Shown one piece after another: positions 61,852 to 64,000 of a stretch of DNA of 64,000 nucleotides (position 1 is the first letter of the stretch; each line of letters starts with the position of its first letter). The stretch lies in assembly GCA_900291925.1 (NCBI GenBank), contig UWYS01000006.1, forward strand, positions 372,001 to 436,000. Reading direction: 5' to 3'. The DNA is from Thecaphora thlaspeos. Lineage: Eukaryota > Basidiomycota > Ustilaginomycetes > Urocystidales > Glomosporiaceae. The translations under genes and the position numbers were made by a program. A model generated the notes under the pieces. It did not search any database. It was not told where the DNA came from and saw nothing but the letters and a program-made list of their open reading frames with translations.

Positions 61852-62811
61852 TCATCCGAGCACGCGCCAGTCGTCGTCAAGCAGCTCCTCGTGAACGTTG
61901 AAGTAGCGCACGGGCTTGCCCTCTACCTCGGATCGCCCTTGCATCTTCCAGCCCTCGTCGGTCTTTGTCAGCGGCAAGGGGTCGTACTTGGCGATCCAGC
62001 GCCCTATCACCTTGCCGCTCTTGACATCGACCGTCTCGGAGACGATCTTTGTGACAACCTCCTTGGTCGCGCCACCAGCGTCCGACGAGACGGCGAGCGG
62101 GGGCGGTGCGTTGGTGATCTCCCAGGTCGCAAAGGGGCGCGACGTTGCTCGGATGAAGCTCGGCTCAAACACGGTCGTGACGATGGGGCGGAGCGTCCAG
62201 CTGACGGTCTCGAGGCGGATTCTCGGGTTGGCGTCGGCGCCTTTGGCCAACAGCTGCATCCGTCCAGCGTACGGCTGCCCGATCCACGCAATCAGCGCCG
62301 TCGAGACGCCAGAGGTCGAGAGGGCGGTCAAGCATAGCCCGACCCGTCCCGCCATTGAGATCTCGCCGGGCGCAAGGAGCAGGACGGGCGTCAGCGTCGA
62401 GGCAAGGGCGAGCGAACCGAGCGAGAACATCTTGAGGCGGGTAAAGGTGCTCGTCAAGGGACCCTCGTAGTGAGCCAGGGCGTCTGTCGGCTCTGCCGCA
62501 ACGGCAGCGGCGGTTGCCGTAGATCCCTTCTCGGATCCCGAGCGGATGCTGCTGCTGCTGCTGAGGTGGCGCACCGAGGCTGGGGACGAGTACCTCTGGA
62601 AGGTAGGCGGAGCAGGTGGACGAGATCCGAAGCCGTGGGCGCGACGGAAAGCGGTCGTCGCCGCCGGAACCGCCAGCCTCGGTGGCAGCGTCGATGCCGA
62701 CAAGCAACGGGTGGCAAGATGCAGCTTGGAGATGAATTTGGCGGAATGAGTGCAAAGGTGGCCTCCCGTCACCCCGGTCGCCAGCAGCAGCGTCGACATG
62801 GACATGGCCAT
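61852..62811 (-). CDS. TMEM70-like mitochondrial inner-membrane protein
   Basis: Single-exon frame of 319 residues. The N-terminal 90 residues are rich in S, R, A and T with almost no acids, a strong mitochondrial targeting signal. The core YEGPLTSTFTRLKMFSLGSL leads into two membrane helices (about LALASTLTPVLLLAP and GLCLTALSTSGVSTALIAWI), the arrangement of TMEM70/TMEM186 family proteins, in which Y-x-G-P-L followed by two helices is typical. A matrix-side domain follows with LETVSWTLRPIVTTVFEPS and a C-terminal NVHEELLDDDWRVLG. In animals TMEM70 helps assemble ATP synthase and complex I; for this fungal protein the role is inferred. The start is the first of two near ATGs (MAMSMSTLL). Confidence 0.7.
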   Translation of the reverse strand: MAMSMSTLLLATGVTGGHLCTHSAKFISKLHLATRCLSASTLPPRLAVPAATTAFRRAHGFGSRPPAPPTFQRYSSPASVRHLSSSSSIRSGSEKGSTATAAAVAAEPTDALAHYEGPLTSTFTRLKMFSLGSLALASTLTPVLLLAPGEISMAGRVGLCLTALSTSGVSTALIAWIGQPYAGRMQLLAKGADANPRIRLETVSWTLRPIVTTVFEPSFIRATSRPFATWEITNAPPPLAVSSDAGGATKEVVTKIVSETVDVKSGKVIGRWIAKYDPLPLTKTDEGWKMQGRSEVEGKPVRYFNVHEELLDDDWRVLG

Positions 62812-63029
62812 AAAAGGTCGCGAGGTCTTCTGCGCAGCGTAAATGTGGGAATAGGGAGGAGGTGAGGTCCGGGCAAGAAGGTATAGTGTCAGGATCCACA
62901 GCCTCAGGCCAAACGACGAGCGTACAAAGCTTAGAGTTGCAAGCGGCCATCTCCCGTCGTATCAATAAAACCCGTTACACCGGAAGCCCCTACGTATATG
63001 CTCTCTCTAGCTCTCATTCTATCCCTTCA

Positions 63030-64000
63030 TCAAGGCCGGCCTTTGGGGTCCTCGCTCAGCGCTGGCCCCAGCCACATAAGGCCCCAGACGGTGAGCCACT
63101 TGTTGCGCATCTTAACGTCATCCTCCATCTCCGGCTCGTAGCCGTCTACCAGGAAGAGCCGCCTGGCGCCCGTCAGCCGCGGCTCGTCGGCCTGCTCCTC
63201 GACCTCTACGTCTGCCGACGCGCTGGCGTCCTCTGCGGTGGATGCGACGGGTTTGTTGCCACTCACTTCAAGCTCCAGTATCCTCTCCGACGCCTGGACC
63301 AGCGCATCGTCCTCCACCTTGCCTTCGACTGGTTCACGCGCCGGCGCTGGCGCCGACAAGGAGAGGGCGGGCCAGATCGGAGCGCCCGACTGCGAAGCGA
63401 TCGGCGCCAGGCCGAGACCGGCGCGGTGTGCGCGTCGCAGGAAGCCAGTGATCTTGTCCCTGCCAGTGTGAAGGCCGGCGATGACGTGGACGCGGGCCTC
63501 GGGCGTCCTGGCCAGCGTCGAGGTGAGCGTCTTGAGCAGGTCGGCGTGCGAGAGCGGGTCCCACAAGCAGTCGGCCATTAAGATGGCGTCGAACTTCGGG
63601 GCCGCTCCGTGCTTTGCGGCAAGACCGGTGGAGCTCCCGGGCGACAGCCGCGGCGTCGGCAGACAGTCGAGGACCTCCTCGACGTTCTTGCCCCAGATGT
63701 GGCCGCAAACCTTGATACCGGCGCCCTTGCCGCCCTCGCGCGGCAGGTTGGCAGCGACGTTGCGCTTCAGCTCGCCGACGATGGCAGGCTCGTCGTAGTC
63801 CGAGGCAACAACGAGCTTGGCAGTCCCGAGCTGCGCCGCTGTGATCGAGGGGAGCCCTGTACCGGCACCGAGCTCAAGGACGTTGCGGTCGAGGATATCG
63901 AAGGCGCCGGAGACGAGCGCATCGGACATCAGCATCCCCGCCCGCCACTGGCGGTGGTTGAAAATGTGGTGAATTGAGGCGGGCGGCACGACAACAGAGA
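63030..64000 (-). CDS. Rossmann-fold methyltransferase, EFM7/nicotinamide N-methyltransferase-like (partial)
   Basis: The gene enters from the right edge; the start codon lies outside the window. At least 322 residues are seen. SAM-binding motif I is NVLELGAGTGLPS, followed by KLVVASDYDEPAIV (acidic residue of motif II) and DAILMADCLWDP (post-I strand). The preceding NHRQWRAGMLMSDAL corresponds to the WxxG/LWNAG segment of protein-lysine methyltransferases of the METTL21/Efm family, and the overall order is closest to yeast Efm7, which methylates the N-terminus of elongation factor 1A. A 60-residue disordered acidic insert (VEVEEQADEP) lies before the C-terminal RRLFLVDGYEP and WLTVWGLMWL. 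Family assignment is good; the exact substrate is inference. Confidence 0.72.
   Translation of the reverse strand, partial: SVVVPPASIHHIFNHRQWRAGMLMSDALVSGAFDILDRNVLELGAGTGLPSITAAQLGTAKLVVASDYDEPAIVGELKRNVAANLPREGGKGAGIKVCGHIWGKNVEEVLDCLPTPRLSPGSSTGLAAKHGAAPKFDAILMADCLWDPLSHADLLKTLTSTLARTPEARVHVIAGLHTGRDKITGFLRRAHRAGLGLAPIASQSGAPIWPALSLSAPAPAREPVEGKVEDDALVQASERILELEVSGNKPVASTAEDASASADVEVEEQADEPRLTGARRLFLVDGYEPEMEDDVKMRNKWLTVWGLMWLGPALSEDPKGRP

Overview
This 64 kb window is a stretch of nuclear chromosome from a fungus. The gene content (26S proteasome lid, Arp2/3, TRAPP, GINS, mitoribosome, Axl2-like polarity protein, LisH/LUFS regulator), GC-rich sequence, many short GTGAGT/GTAAGT...AG introns, tiny exons and long glutamine- or serine-rich disordered tails point to a basidiomycete, most likely a smut-type Ustilaginomycotina. 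That placement is inference; no rRNA or marker gene is present to fix it. There are 19 protein genes I am confident of, a probable interrupted one, a cluster of four unusual small genes, and four tRNA or tRNA-like loci.

Layout. 0-7 kb: cytochrome b5 (-), tRNA-Asn (-), intron-containing tRNA-Tyr (+), ABCF ATPase ARB1 (-) diverging from mitoribosomal protein mL41 (+), and a Leu-type tRNA (-). 7.4-9.9 kb: a Y-family DNA polymerase of iota type with UBM and UBZ-like modules but two in-frame stops. 12-18 kb: a low-complexity protein (+), proteasome subunit RPN12 (-) and a large disordered protein (-). 20-26.4 kb: Axl2-like cadherin-fold membrane protein (-) diverging from TRAPP subunit BET3 (+).

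26.9-32.4 kb is an accessory-looking island. It has no conserved housekeeping gene, holds four small multi-exon paralogues (54-75 residues) and ends at a second tRNA-Asn. 32.7-37.7 kb: PP2C phosphatase (-) and a peroxisome-type alpha/beta hydrolase (-). 38.3-39.7 kb: a repeat field built on an ACGCGT-containing motif, with one more copy near 57.35 kb. 40-44 kb: LUFS/Flo8-type regulator (-) diverging from a REEP/TB2-DP1 ER protein (+). 48.4-58.5 kb is dense: RIX7 (+), TVP38 (-), PSF2 (+), sugar/H+ symporter (-), ARPC3 (+). 58.7-64 kb, all minus: a Lys/His-rich disordered protein, a TMEM70-like mitochondrial protein, and a methyltransferase running off the window end.

How the genes relate: there is no operon or biosynthetic cluster. 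Neighbouring genes are mostly in divergent or convergent pairs with short shared intergenic regions. Themes that recur are ribosome biogenesis and translation (ARB1, RIX7, mL41, EFM7-like methyltransferase), genome duplication and damage tolerance (PSF2, Pol iota), membrane traffic and polarity (BET3, TVP38, REEP, Axl2, ARPC3) and protein or signal turnover (RPN12, PP2C). The most novel item is the small-gene family at 26.9-31.9 kb. All exon joins were worked out by eye; for every spliced gene called with high confidence the exon lengths sum to a multiple of three.
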